Shown here: in pieces, positions 1 to 8,206 of the stretch
How positions within the stretch are numbered: position 1 is the first letter of the stretch
Layout of the letters: every line of letters begins with the position of its first letter
Assembly: GCF_001613365.1 (NCBI RefSeq)
Contig: NZ_BDCF01000054.1
Coordinates: 1-54,029 of the forward strand
DNA: 54,029 bases
Direction: 5' to 3'
DNA from: Nocardia xishanensis NBRC 101358
Lineage (GTDB): Bacteria; Actinomycetota; Actinomycetes; Mycobacteriales; Mycobacteriaceae
The notes under the pieces: model-generated
Told to the model about the DNA's origin: nothing
Database searches by the model: none
The model's input: only the letters and a program-made list of their open reading frames with translations
Program-made: the position numbers and the translations under genes

Positions 1-2421
1 GGTGCGCACGGCGAGCCTGGCCTCCACCTCCATGGAGCGCGCCTCGGCCAAGGCTGCGGCCGCCTCCTCGCGGTCGCGGCCCGCGGTCTCGGTGCCCGCC
101 GCGCCGAGGCCGTCGGCGTCGATCTCGGACTGTTCCAGCTCGGCGTGCCGCAGCCGGTCCTCCAGCTCGGCCAGCGCGGCGAGCGCCTTCTCGCGCCCTG
201 ATTCCGCCTCGGTGCGCTGGGCGGCGAGCCGGTCGCTGTCGGCTTGGGCCGCGCGGGCCGCCTGGCCGAGCCTGCCGAGCCGGTCGTAGATGGCCATCAG
301 CGCCTGATCGGATTCGTGCAGCGCGAGCAGCGCGTGATCCACCGCCTCCTTGCGATCGGCCTGTTCGGCCAGCGCGCCGGACAGCGCCGCCTCCAGTTCC
401 TCCGCCCGCCGCTGCGCCCCGACCAGCTCGGCTTCGGCCGTGTCGATATCGGCCTGGATCTCCAATTGACTTGGGGCGCGGTCGGATCCGCCGAGCAGCC
501 AACCGGTGCCGGTGAGATCGCCGTCGCGGGTGACCACCCGCAGCTCGGGGCGGGCCGCGACGAGTTCGGTCGCGGCCGCGAGGTCGTCGACCACCGCGAT
601 ACCCGCGGTCAGCGCGCCGATGGCTGCCCGCACCGACTCCGGGCATTCCATCACGTCGGCCAGCCACCGGGCCGGACCCGGCAGCGGATCGCCGGTCGAG
701 CGCGCGGATTCGGCGGCGCCGAAAACCAGTGCGGCGCGGCCACCGTCGGCCGCTTTGAGCGCTCGCACCGCCGCGTGCGCGGCATCCTCGGTGTCGGCGG
801 CCACCGCATCGGCGAGCGGGCCGAGCGCCGCGGCGACGGCGGCCTCGAAGCCGGTGTGTACCCGCAGCAGTCCCGACAGCGGGCCGACCAACCCGTCGGC
901 GCGGTTCTCCACCAGCCAGGCGGCGCCGTCGCGACGGGCAAGGCCCATGCCGAGCGCCTCGATGCGCGCGGACAGCGAGGCCACCCGCTTGCCCGCGTCG
1001 CGATCCTGTTCGCGTAGTTCGGTGACCCGCTGGTCGGCCAGCTCGAGCGCCTGCACGGCGTGCTCGTGCTGGGCGTCGAGTCCTTCCTCGCCCGCGTCGA
1101 GCTCGCCGAGTTGGTCCTGCACGCTGTCGAATTCGGCCTGGGCGGCCTCGCCGCGATGTCTGGCCTCGGTGATCGCCACCGACAGCCGGGCGATCTCGGC
1201 GTCCACCGACTGCGCCCTCGTCCGCAGCGTGTCGACCTGACCGGAGAGCCTGGCCAGGCCCTCGCGCCGGTCGGCGATCGCGCGGACGGCGGCCAGGTGC
1301 GCCTGTTCGGCGGCCTTGGCGGCGTGCTCGCGTTCGGCCAGCTGATCCCTTGCCGCCTCCAAGGTCTCCACCGCGATCTCGACCGCCTCGCGCAGCTCGG
1401 CCTCCTCGGCTTCGATGCGGTCTGCCTCGGCCTCCAGCTGATCGGGGTCGCGGCCGGTGCCGACCGTCGTCTCGGTGTCGAGATGGCGGGCCCGGTCGCC
1501 CGCGATGCGGATGGTCGCGTTCACCCGCTCGGCCAGCGCCGAGAGCTGGAACCAGATCTGGGCCGCGGCCTCCGCGCTCGGCGTGAGCTTGGACAGCTGG
1601 AACTCCTGCTGCGCCAGCGCGGCGTTCGCGGCGTCCAGCTCGGTCTGCACGGTGATCTGCTGTTCGCGGGCGTACGCCTCTTTGCTCTGCTGACTCTCCA
1701 GCTCGCCGCGGCGGGTCACCAGGTCGTCGGCCGCCAGCCGCAAGCGCACGTCTCGCAGGTCGGCCTGCACGGTCTGCGCGCGCCTGGCCACCTCGGCCTG
1801 CCTGCCCAGCGGTTTGAGCTGGCGGCGCAGTTCGGTGGTGAGGTCGGTCAGGCGCGCCAGATTGGCCTGCATCGCCTCCAGCTTGCGGACCGCCTTCTCC
1901 TTGCGCTTGCGGTGTTTCAGCACGCCCGCGGCTTCTTCGACGAATGCGCGCCGGTCCTCGGGGCGCGATTCCAGGATCGCGGAGAGCTGGCCCTGTCCGA
2001 CGATGACGTGCATCTCCCGGCCGATGCCGGAGTCGCTCAGCAGTTCCTGCACGTCCATCAGGCGGCAGGTACTGCCGTTGATCTCGTATTCGCCCGCGCC
2101 GTCACGGAACATGCGCCGGGTGATCGACACCTCCGCGTAGTCGATGGGCAGCGCGCCGTCGGAGTTGTCGATGGTCAGGGTGACCTCGGCGCGGCCGAGC
2201 GGGGCCCGTCCCGCCGTGCCCGCGAAGATGACGTCCTGCATCTTGCCGCCGCGCAACGCCTTCGCCCCCTGCTCGCCCATCACCCAGGTGAGCGCGTCGA
2301 CGACGTTGGACTTGCCGGAACCGTTCGGACCCACCACACAGGTGATGCCGGGTTCGAAGCGCAGCGTCGTCGCGGACGCGAAGGACTTGAAGCCCTTCAA
2401 CGTCAGACTCTTCAGGTGCAA
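1..2421 (-). CDS. smc: Chromosome segregation protein SMC (5' part; 3' end outside window)
   Basis: ATPase that organises and helps segregate the chromosome with ScpAB. About 807 of an expected ~1,200 residues are present. The protein opens with the family's N-terminal head (LKSLTLKGFKSFA) and a Walker A (GPNGSGKSN) near residue 30, followed by long coiled coil, a hinge at roughly residues 500-650, and the start of the return coil. The second coil and the C-terminal head (signature, Walker B) lie beyond base 1. I chose the TTG at 2421-2419 because GGAAAGG stands just upstream and because actinobacterial SMCs begin at this point. In M. tuberculosis smc directly follows acyP; here about 7.7 kb of other genes separates them. 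Large plus-strand ORFs over this gene are shadows. Confidence 0.96.
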   Translation of the reverse strand, partial: MHLKSLTLKGFKSFASATTLRFEPGITCVVGPNGSGKSNVVDALTWVMGEQGAKALRGGKMQDVIFAGTAGRAPLGRAEVTLTIDNSDGALPIDYAEVSITRRMFRDGAGEYEINGSTCRLMDVQELLSDSGIGREMHVIVGQGQLSAILESRPEDRRAFVEEAAGVLKHRKRKEKAVRKLEAMQANLARLTDLTTELRRQLKPLGRQAEVARRAQTVQADLRDVRLRLAADDLVTRRGELESQQSKEAYAREQQITVQTELDAANAALAQQEFQLSKLTPSAEAAAQIWFQLSALAERVNATIRIAGDRARHLDTETTVGTGRDPDQLEAEADRIEAEEAELREAVEIAVETLEAARDQLAEREHAAKAAEQAHLAAVRAIADRREGLARLSGQVDTLRTRAQSVDAEIARLSVAITEARHRGEAAQAEFDSVQDQLGELDAGEEGLDAQHEHAVQALELADQRVTELREQDRDAGKRVASLSARIEALGMGLARRDGAAWLVENRADGLVGPLSGLLRVHTGFEAAVAAALGPLADAVAADTEDAAHAAVRALKAADGGRAALVFGAAESARSTGDPLPGPARWLADVMECPESVRAAIGALTAGIAVVDDLAAATELVAARPELRVVTRDGDLTGTGWLLGGSDRAPSQLEIQADIDTAEAELVGAQRRAEELEAALSGALAEQADRKEAVDHALLALHESDQALMAIYDRLGRLGQAARAAQADSDRLAAQRTEAESGREKALAALAELEDRLRHAELEQSEIDADGLGAAGTETAGRDREEAAAALAEARSMEVEARLAVRT

Positions 2422-2880
2422 ATTCGACGACCTTTCCGTGCGCGGTGGCCGGACATATCCCCGCGGGGCGACCAGCCATGGTATCCGCCGGTCGCGGCAG
2501 TGTTTGTCGGCGGGCGGCGCACCGCGTCGGGGATGGGGTTCGACGCGACCGGTCCGATCCAGGTTAACGAGTCGGCAGGGGATGTCGCGCATTTCGATGT
2601 GCTCGAGGTTTGCCACGAACGCGTCCCGACGCCATCGCGCACGGTCGCCTCGGAGCCGGTCGAGCCGGGATCGGTCGCATCGCGCCGCATCAGGCGGTGC
2701 GCGAGGCCGCGTCGGCGAATCGGGGCCGAGCGTAGCCGTCGCTGGCTGGTAATCGACCGGCATCCACCGGGCTCGCGTCCGCCTGTTGTACCGAAAACCT
2801 ACGGTCTCCCACCGAAGGGCTCCTGCGCTTACGATCCTGTCTGATTTGGCGGCAAGTCTTTGTTCGGGAGCAGTCAGCGG
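2422..2880. other. Intergenic region between divergent smc and membrane-protein gene
   Basis: This 459-bp stretch separates the TTG start of smc (minus) from the ATG of the membrane protein (plus), so it must hold both promoters. Short ORFs occur on both strands but none has a ribosome-binding site or recognisable protein. I see no repeat or RNA structure in it. Confidence 0.5.
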
Positions 2881-4227
2881 ATGCGCGCACCTTCGGTCGA
2901 CACCGGCACCGCCCTCCGGCTTGCCCGGATCGCCGCGCTCGTCGTCGGCTGTCTGCTGTTCCTGCACGCGTGCGAACGCACCAGGCGGGTCATCCCGGCC
3001 GACGTCTGGCTCGAGCTGGCGATCGCCGCCGCGCTCGGCGTCGGCGCCATGGTCGTGGCCTGGTTCGAGATCACCCGCGCCGAAGAACTGGAAGAAGAAG
3101 ATGACCTCGGACTCGGTGCGGATGAGGCTCGCCCCGCGGAGACGCCGAACGAGTGCCGTATCGAGTCCGAAGGCCGCACGGTGCGCGTCCGCATCGCGAA
3201 GTCGGGAAATCTCGTACTGCACGGCCAGGACCACGACGGATTCCATCCTGGCCACGAATGGTCATGGACCTTCCGGCCCGACACCTTCCCCGCCATCCGC
3301 GCCGCGCTCGGCGGCGACCACGAGACCGATCTGATCGAACTCCTGAAAGACGTCGTTCTCGACGCGGGCCCGGAGATCAGGGACGACCCCGGCGCCTGGC
3401 TGCGCGCGCACGGCATCGCCGCCGCCTACCGCGAGAAGGGCGACCACCCGAGCCGCGTCACCACCAAACTGCCGATCTTCCGCGTCGGCATGCGCAGGGT
3501 GCCCGAGGCCGAGCGAGCGGCGGCGCACCCCCGCGGCCGCGCCGCCCGTGTGGCGGACGAAGCAGCGCCCGAGCGGGCACGGGCGAGAACGCCTCGGGAG
3601 ACGGTCGCCGCGCGCGCCGACGGGAGCGCCGTCGCGTCCCGTCGCGCTGCATCGGCCCCCGCCTCCCGGCGGTCCACCCAATCCCCCCAATCCCCGCAGT
3701 CAGCGCAAGTCACCCGATCCCACCGCGCCGCAGTGGAACCCGAATCCGCGGACGACCGCCCCGCTCTGCCCCGGCGCAGCCGCACCACCGACGCGCCGCA
3801 ACGGGCGGCCACCCGGCGCACACGGTCCGCCAACGACGCCGGGGAACCGGCATCGGACCGGCAGGCGCCCGAACGCGCCGCTCGCCGGACGCGCCATCTG
3901 GACGCGCCGCCCTCCGTACCGGTCGACCCGATCGCACCGGAACGGAACGGTCGTCCGTCCGCCGCGGACCTACCGTCGCGCGAGCGCGGCGCCGCGCCGC
4001 AACGCCGTCACATGCCTGCCGCCTCGGCACCGTCCGCCGCACCGCCGAAGCGCATGCCCGCGGCGGCCGTCGCCTACGAGGCGGCCGCCGACCGTGGCGT
4101 CTCTCCCCGGCGCAGACCCGCCGCGGCCGCCGCGCACGAGGCCGCCCTCGAAAACCGCCACTCCTCCGAAGCGTCCGAGCGCAGCTACCCGCCGCCACCC
4201 GAGCGCCGCGCGCACCGCTACCGGTGA
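2881..4227 (+). CDS. Two-TM membrane protein with long disordered Arg/Ala/Pro-rich tail
   Basis: Function not recognised (448 residues). Two hydrophobic segments (about 13-33 and 45-66) form an N-terminal hairpin. An acidic linker (EELEEEDD) leads to a compact domain of about 90 residues (roughly 85-195) containing VRVRIAKSGNLVLHG and an EWSW motif, with a predicted beta-then-helix pattern. From about residue 205 to the end the chain is low-complexity, rich in Arg, Ala, Pro and Ser, and very basic; it may be disordered and could bind nucleic acid or acidic polymers. The ATG at 2881 has GGGAG ten bases upstream; a TTG at 2860 is an alternative. It is transcribed away from smc and converges on the SLATT gene. 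Confidence 0.7.
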   Translation: MRAPSVDTGTALRLARIAALVVGCLLFLHACERTRRVIPADVWLELAIAAALGVGAMVVAWFEITRAEELEEEDDLGLGADEARPAETPNECRIESEGRTVRVRIAKSGNLVLHGQDHDGFHPGHEWSWTFRPDTFPAIRAALGGDHETDLIELLKDVVLDAGPEIRDDPGAWLRAHGIAAAYREKGDHPSRVTTKLPIFRVGMRRVPEAERAAAHPRGRAARVADEAAPERARARTPRETVAARADGSAVASRRAASAPASRRSTQSPQSPQSAQVTRSHRAAVEPESADDRPALPRRSRTTDAPQRAATRRTRSANDAGEPASDRQAPERAARRTRHLDAPPSVPVDPIAPERNGRPSAADLPSRERGAAPQRRHMPAASAPSAAPPKRMPAAAVAYEAAADRGVSPRRRPAAAAAHEAALENRHSSEASERSYPPPPERRAHRYR

Positions 4228-4289
4228 CCAGCGCCTCGGCCCGACAGTCGGTAGTCGGCGCGGCGAGGATCTGCCGACGAACAGGCCGT

Positions 4290-5234
4290 TCATCGTCCAT
4301 TCGGTTGGGGCTCGGCCCATTTCGCCACCCACGTCTCGTTCTGGTCGGCGATCACCGTTTCGCAGTCGTCGACGAAGGCCGTCCACCGTTGTTCGTCGGT
4401 GGGTGAACCCTCCGCTCGCCACTCGTGCAGTATCTGCCCGAGCCGCCGGGCCGTCGCGGAGTAGCTCATCACCAGGAACTCGTACCGCCGTCCCGCCAGG
4501 TGACCGGCGACCCCCGCGCCCAGCGTGGTCAGCACCGCGACCCATGGCGTGATCAGGGAAGCCCAGCTGGTTCGGCTCGAGCCGGACGAGGCGCCGACGA
4601 GGACGGCGGCGATGGCGGCGACCACCGTCGCCGCCAGACCGAGCAGCAGGGCCGCCCGGCGCCATCGCCGCGACCGCGCGGCGTACTCGCGTGCCCTCCG
4701 CCCGTAGTAGTCGGTGATCTGTCCCTGCACGCGATCCCGGACGTAATCACGGGGCGTCAGCACCGGTGGCGCGCCGGAGCCCGTGCACTCGGCGGCGTGG
4801 TTCTCCGCCAGGAACGGCAGCAAATCGTCCGCGCCTTGCTCGATCTCGCCGACGGCCCGGTGCAGCCGGAGCAGGGCATCGCCATCGTGAAACGGGCGTG
4901 CCCCGGCTCGAAATCGGTAGATCACCTGTTTGATGTTCTCCGCGACGGCGCGGGCCCGGGTCCAGCGACGCAGCTCGGCGGGAGTGAGGAAATGCGCGGC
5001 GAGGAACGTCCCCGTGGCGAGGGCGACCGCGCCCAGAGTGGCGACCACGAGCTGCGGCAGGCCCGAGTTCCGCAATACGGTCGCCGTCGTCGCCGTGGCG
5101 ATCGCACCCGCCCCGCTGAGGCAGAGGACGGCGATCCGGGCGCGGTCGGCACGCCGTTTCGCGGCATCCGCGGCGCGGGCCCAGCGTGCACGCCGCGCCC
5201 ACAGCGCCGCGACGACCTCGTCCTCGGCGCTCAT
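4290..5234 (-). CDS. DUF4231 / tandem SLATT-domain four-TM membrane protein
   Basis: Resembles the SLATT superfamily (SMODS and SLOG-associating 2TM effector domains), predicted pore-forming effectors of nucleotide-signalling conflict systems. The 314 residues hold two copies of the 2TM unit: TM pairs at about 34-54/60-83 and 194-214/225-247, each followed by a helical cytosolic segment. The end carries the typical ENxTW-like motif (ADQNETWVAKW, about 297-306). This layout fits SLATT_3 followed by SLATT_1. No nucleotide cyclase (SMODS), SLOG sensor or caspase-like gene lies nearby, so it is an orphan here. The ATG at 5234 is supported by the full N-terminal helix. The family call is confident; pore activity is inference. 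Confidence 0.82.
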   Translation of the reverse strand: MSAEDEVVAALWARRARWARAADAAKRRADRARIAVLCLSGAGAIATATTATVLRNSGLPQLVVATLGAVALATGTFLAAHFLTPAELRRWTRARAVAENIKQVIYRFRAGARPFHDGDALLRLHRAVGEIEQGADDLLPFLAENHAAECTGSGAPPVLTPRDYVRDRVQGQITDYYGRRAREYAARSRRWRRAALLLGLAATVVAAIAAVLVGASSGSSRTSWASLITPWVAVLTTLGAGVAGHLAGRRYEFLVMSYSATARRLGQILHEWRAEGSPTDEQRWTAFVDDCETVIADQNETWVAKWAEPQPNGR

Positions 5235-5345
5235 GACGCCCTACTCGGCTGCACGCATCGTATTGTCGCCTGCCGCAATGGCGCCGTCCGGTAAATCAGC
5301 GGCGTAGGTGGCGCCGGGCATGCGGCGACCGGTCCTGGCGAGGGA

Positions 5346-5774
5346 CTACTGGCGCGCCCGCTTGCCGCCGCGGCCGGACTCCCAGCCGGTGAGCACGCGG
5401 AAGGCCAGCACCGCGCCCCACGGACCGATGACCCAGACCGGCCAGAAGTAGGTGAACTCGCCGACGCCGATCGAGATGGCGGCCCAGATGATCAGCACCA
5501 GAACGCTGACGCCGAGCCAGCTGCCGCCCTCGATGCGCTGCCACACCGGGATTCGCGGGCGCGGGTTGGATTGCGCGGCGGAGTCTTTCGAGAGCTTCGG
5601 CAGGTCGGAGAGCACCAGTTGCAGGTCGTCGCGGGTGGCCGAGCCGTAGACGCGCGCGACCCGCTGGTCGTATTCGGCGAGGTCGATGCGGCCGTCGGCC
5701 ATGTGCCTGCCGAGGAGCCGCACGATCTGATCGCGTTCGGCATCGGAGGCGCGGGTACCGGTCGAGATGTCCAT
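5346..5774 (-). CDS. DUF1707 (SHOCT-like) domain two-TM protein
   Basis: Membrane protein of unknown function, 142 residues. Residues 7-58 are a clear DUF1707 domain: RASDAERDQIVRLLGRHMAD, then GRIDLAEYDQRV and the ATRDDLQLVLSDLP end. Two hydrophobic segments follow (about 85-105 and 108-127) and the tail is basic. DUF1707 domains are common in actinobacteria at the N-termini of small membrane proteins and are thought to mediate interactions; no reaction is known. The ATG at 5774 has AGGAA eight bases upstream; longer readings run through the promoter and are rejected. The gene is read in the same direction as the SLATT gene, 111 bp before it. Its promoter contains a conspicuous repeat pair. 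Confidence 0.88.
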   Translation of the reverse strand: MDISTGTRASDAERDQIVRLLGRHMADGRIDLAEYDQRVARVYGSATRDDLQLVLSDLPKLSKDSAAQSNPRPRIPVWQRIEGGSWLGVSVLVLIIWAAISIGVGEFTYFWPVWVIGPWGAVLAFRVLTGWESGRGGKRARQ

Positions 5775-5796
5775 GCCAGTTCCTATCGACGATTCC

Positions 5797-5851
5797 ACCC
5801 TCCACAGTGGAATATTGAAGATAGCGTGCACCCTCCAATATGGAATGTCAA
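5797..5851 (-). promoter_or_regulatory. Operator-like direct repeats in the DUF1707 promoter
   Basis: Read on the minus strand, ATTCCAnnnTGGAGGGT occurs twice, at 5846-5830 and 5813-5797, exactly 33 bp apart (three helical turns). Each core is a dyad (TCCAnnnTGGA). A TTGACA at 5851-5846 is a good -35; the first repeat falls between the -35 and a weak -10, and the second lies about where transcription would start. That is the position expected of a repressor site. No regulator gene is adjacent. Confidence 0.55.
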
Positions 5852-5952
5852 GTCCGGGCGGCCCGACTTCGTCCGACAGCCCCACGCGCGGCGCGCGGCA
5901 CGGCAAGATGGTTCGGGTGCCAGAGGCGGCATGCGAGCTTCGAGGAGGATTC

Positions 5953-7038
5953 GTGTCCGAAACCGTGCGCGGCGTCATCGCCCGAGCCATCGGCGCTCCG
6001 GTCGAACTGGTCGACGTCGTCATCCCCGATCCCGGTCCGCACGATGTCGTCGTGCGGGTGCAGGCCTGCGGCGTTTGCCACACCGACCTGCACTACCGCG
6101 AGGGCGGCATCAACGACGAGTTCCCGTTCCTGCTCGGCCACGAGGCGGCGGGTGTGGTCGAGACGGTCGGCGCAGCGGTCACGCACGTGTCTCCGGGCGA
6201 TTTCGTGGTGCTGAACTGGCGCGCCGTCTGCGGCGAATGCCGCGCCTGCAAACGCGGGCGTCCCTGGTACTGCTTCGCGAGCGACAACGCGAGCAAGAGG
6301 ATGACCCTCACCGACGGCACCGAACTCAGCCCCGCGCTCGGCATCGGCGCCTTCGCCGACAAGACGCTGGTGCACGAAAGACAGTGCACCAAGGTCGATC
6401 CCGAGGCGGACCCGGCCGTCGCGGGGTTGCTCGGCTGCGGCGTGATGGCGGGCATCGGAGCGGCCATGAACACCGGCAACGTCTCGCGCGGCGACACCGT
6501 GGCGGTGATCGGCTGCGGCGGCGTCGGCGACGCCGCCATCGCGGGCGCCCGGCTGGCCGGTGCGCGCACCATCGTGGCGATCGACCGCGACCCGCGGAAA
6601 TTGACCTGGGCCAAGGAGTTCGGCGCCACCCACACCGTCGACGCGAGCGCCGAGGACGTGGTCGCCCGCGTCCAGGAGCTGACCGACGGCTTCGGCGCCG
6701 ACGTGGTGATCGACGCGGTCGGCCGCCCGGAGACCTGGAAGCAGGCCTTCTACGGCCGCGACCTGGCGGGCACCGTGGTGCTGGTCGGCGTCCCCACGCC
6801 CGACATGACGATCGAGATGCCGCTCATCGATCTGTTCTCCCGCGGCGGCGCGCTGAAATCCTCCTGGTATGGCGACTGCCTGCCGGAGCGCGACTTCCCG
6901 ATGCTGGTCGACCTGTACCGGCAGGGCAGGCTGCCGCTTGACCGCTTCGTCACCGAGCGGATCGCGCTCGACGAGGTCGAGCGGGCGTTCACCGCCATGC
7001 ACGCGGGCGAGGTGCTGCGCTCGGTGGTGGTCTGGTGA
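5953..7038 (+). CDS. mscR: S-(hydroxymethyl)mycothiol dehydrogenase (NAD/factor-dependent formaldehyde dehydrogenase)
   Basis: Zinc medium-chain dehydrogenase that oxidises the formaldehyde-mycothiol adduct to S-formylmycothiol and can also reduce S-nitrosomycothiol. The 361 residues carry the catalytic zinc ligands (ACGVCHTD, Cys42; GHE, His63), a four-Cys structural zinc lobe (CGECRACKRGRPWYC) and the Rossmann motif GCGGVG. The sequence is very close in recall to M. tuberculosis Rv2259 and M. smegmatis MscR. I chose the GTG at 5953 because GAGGAGGA lies four bases before it; the in-frame upstream extension crosses the operator region. It is coupled to the next gene by a GTGA overlap. Presence of this enzyme implies a mycothiol-making actinobacterium. 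Confidence 0.93.
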   Translation: MSETVRGVIARAIGAPVELVDVVIPDPGPHDVVVRVQACGVCHTDLHYREGGINDEFPFLLGHEAAGVVETVGAAVTHVSPGDFVVLNWRAVCGECRACKRGRPWYCFASDNASKRMTLTDGTELSPALGIGAFADKTLVHERQCTKVDPEADPAVAGLLGCGVMAGIGAAMNTGNVSRGDTVAVIGCGGVGDAAIAGARLAGARTIVAIDRDPRKLTWAKEFGATHTVDASAEDVVARVQELTDGFGADVVIDAVGRPETWKQAFYGRDLAGTVVLVGVPTPDMTIEMPLIDLFSRGGALKSSWYGDCLPERDFPMLVDLYRQGRLPLDRFVTERIALDEVERAFTAMHAGEVLRSVVVW

Positions 7039-7661
7039 GCGCCCGCATCGACCGGGTGGTCACCTCGGGAACCTTCTCCCTCGACGGCGGGACCTGGGCG
7101 GTCGACAACAACGTCTGGCTGATCGGCGACGACCGCGAGGTGCTGGTGGTGGACGCGGCGCACGACGCCGACGCCATCGCGGACGCGGTCGGCGGACGGC
7201 ACGTCGTCGCGGTGCTGTGCACGCACGGCCACAACGACCACGTCACCGTCGCGCCGGAACTCGGCGATCGGTTCGACGCGCCCGTCCTGCTGCATCCCGC
7301 GGACGAGCCGCTGTGGCGGATGACTCACCCCGAGGCGGGCTACCGCTCGCTCGCCGACACCGCGCGGATCTCGGTGGCGGGCATCGAGATCGAGATACTG
7401 CACACGCCGGGGCACTCGCCCGGGTCGGTCTGCCTGTATCTGCCGGAACTACACGCGCTGTGCACCGGCGACACGCTCTTCGCCGGCGGTCCAGGCGCTA
7501 CCGGCCGCTCCTACTCCGACTTCGGCACCATCATCGATTCCATCCGGGACCGGCTGCTCACGCTGCCCGAGGAGACGGCGGTGTACACCGGGCACGGCGA
7601 TGGCACCACCATCGGCGCCGAGAAGCCGTCGCTGGCTGACTGGATCGCCCGCGGCCACTGA
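7035..7661 (+). CDS. Metallo-beta-lactamase-fold hydrolase (glyoxalase II-like), partner of MscR
   Basis: 208-residue MBL-fold hydrolase with a full metal site: THGHNDH (His64, His66, Asp68, His69), the TPGHSPGS histidine, the CTGDTLF aspartate and the YTGHGD histidine. The GTG start overlaps the mscR stop (GTGA), and the same pair occurs in mycobacteria (Rv2259-Rv2260), so the two are surely co-translated. Known for the family: two-metal hydrolysis of thioesters or related esters, as in glyoxalase II. Inference: it hydrolyses S-formylmycothiol, or another mycothiol thioester, made by MscR, releasing formate and mycothiol. No signal peptide, so cytosolic. Confidence 0.88.
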   Translation: MSARIDRVVTSGTFSLDGGTWAVDNNVWLIGDDREVLVVDAAHDADAIADAVGGRHVVAVLCTHGHNDHVTVAPELGDRFDAPVLLHPADEPLWRMTHPEAGYRSLADTARISVAGIEIEILHTPGHSPGSVCLYLPELHALCTGDTLFAGGPGATGRSYSDFGTIIDSIRDRLLTLPEETAVYTGHGDGTTIGAEKPSLADWIARGH

Positions 7662-7700
7662 ACGGGGCGCGGCGCCGAGACGAACCGCGCCGCTCGCCGG

Positions 7701-8150
7701 TCAGAGAATGGCGACGGCCACGACGAGGCCGAGCGCGAAGTGCGCGGCCGCGACCACGAGCACCTCGGTCGTGAAGCTCTCCGAATGCAGCGCGGCGCCG
7801 ATATCGATGCCGAGCACCCGTTCGACGACCCGCACCGAGATGACCTGGGCGACAATGCCGACCAGACCGAACACCAGCGAGGCGATCAGCCCTTCGGCCA
7901 GCTTGCCCCCGGACGAGTAGATGGCGAGCACGACGATGAACGCCATGCTGAGCATGCCGGCCGCCGTGACGATGATCGCGTTGGGCTTGCCCTCGGCCAC
8001 CAGTCCGCGCAGGGCGCCCGGGGTGGTCAGGTCGATGGCATAGAAGCCGACGAGCATGAGCACTAGGCCGACCAGGGCGTAGAGGACGATCGCCCCTACG
8101 CCTTCGCCGAGCGCGCTCCAGTACCCCGATTCGAGGGCGACTGCGGTCAT
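7701..8150 (-). CDS. DUF350 (YjfL-like) four-TM membrane protein
   Basis: 149 residues with four hydrophobic segments (about 16-40, 60-80, 85-112, 124-148) in the duplicated 2x2 TM arrangement of DUF350. Family function is unknown, but DUF350 proteins (E. coli YjfL) recur beside glutathionylspermidine-synthase-like ligases and DUF1190 proteins, as here. The ATG at 8150 has AAGGA with correct spacing. It lies 56 bp downstream of the ligase gene on the same strand and is probably the last gene of that operon. Membrane location is clear from hydrophobicity; the role is not. Confidence 0.85.
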   Translation of the reverse strand: MTAVALESGYWSALGEGVGAIVLYALVGLVLMLVGFYAIDLTTPGALRGLVAEGKPNAIIVTAAGMLSMAFIVVLAIYSSGGKLAEGLIASLVFGLVGIVAQVISVRVVERVLGIDIGAALHSESFTTEVLVVAAAHFALGLVVAVAIL

Positions 8151-8206
8151 CGTGGTCCTTCCGGATGTGTTCGGTGCTGGTGCGGTGGTCTGTGGTGCTC
8201 GCGCAC

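Noticed and set aside
1060..2844. 594-codon plus-strand frame opposite smc
   Set aside because: Antisense shadow; the minus strand encodes unmistakable SMC with a Walker A.
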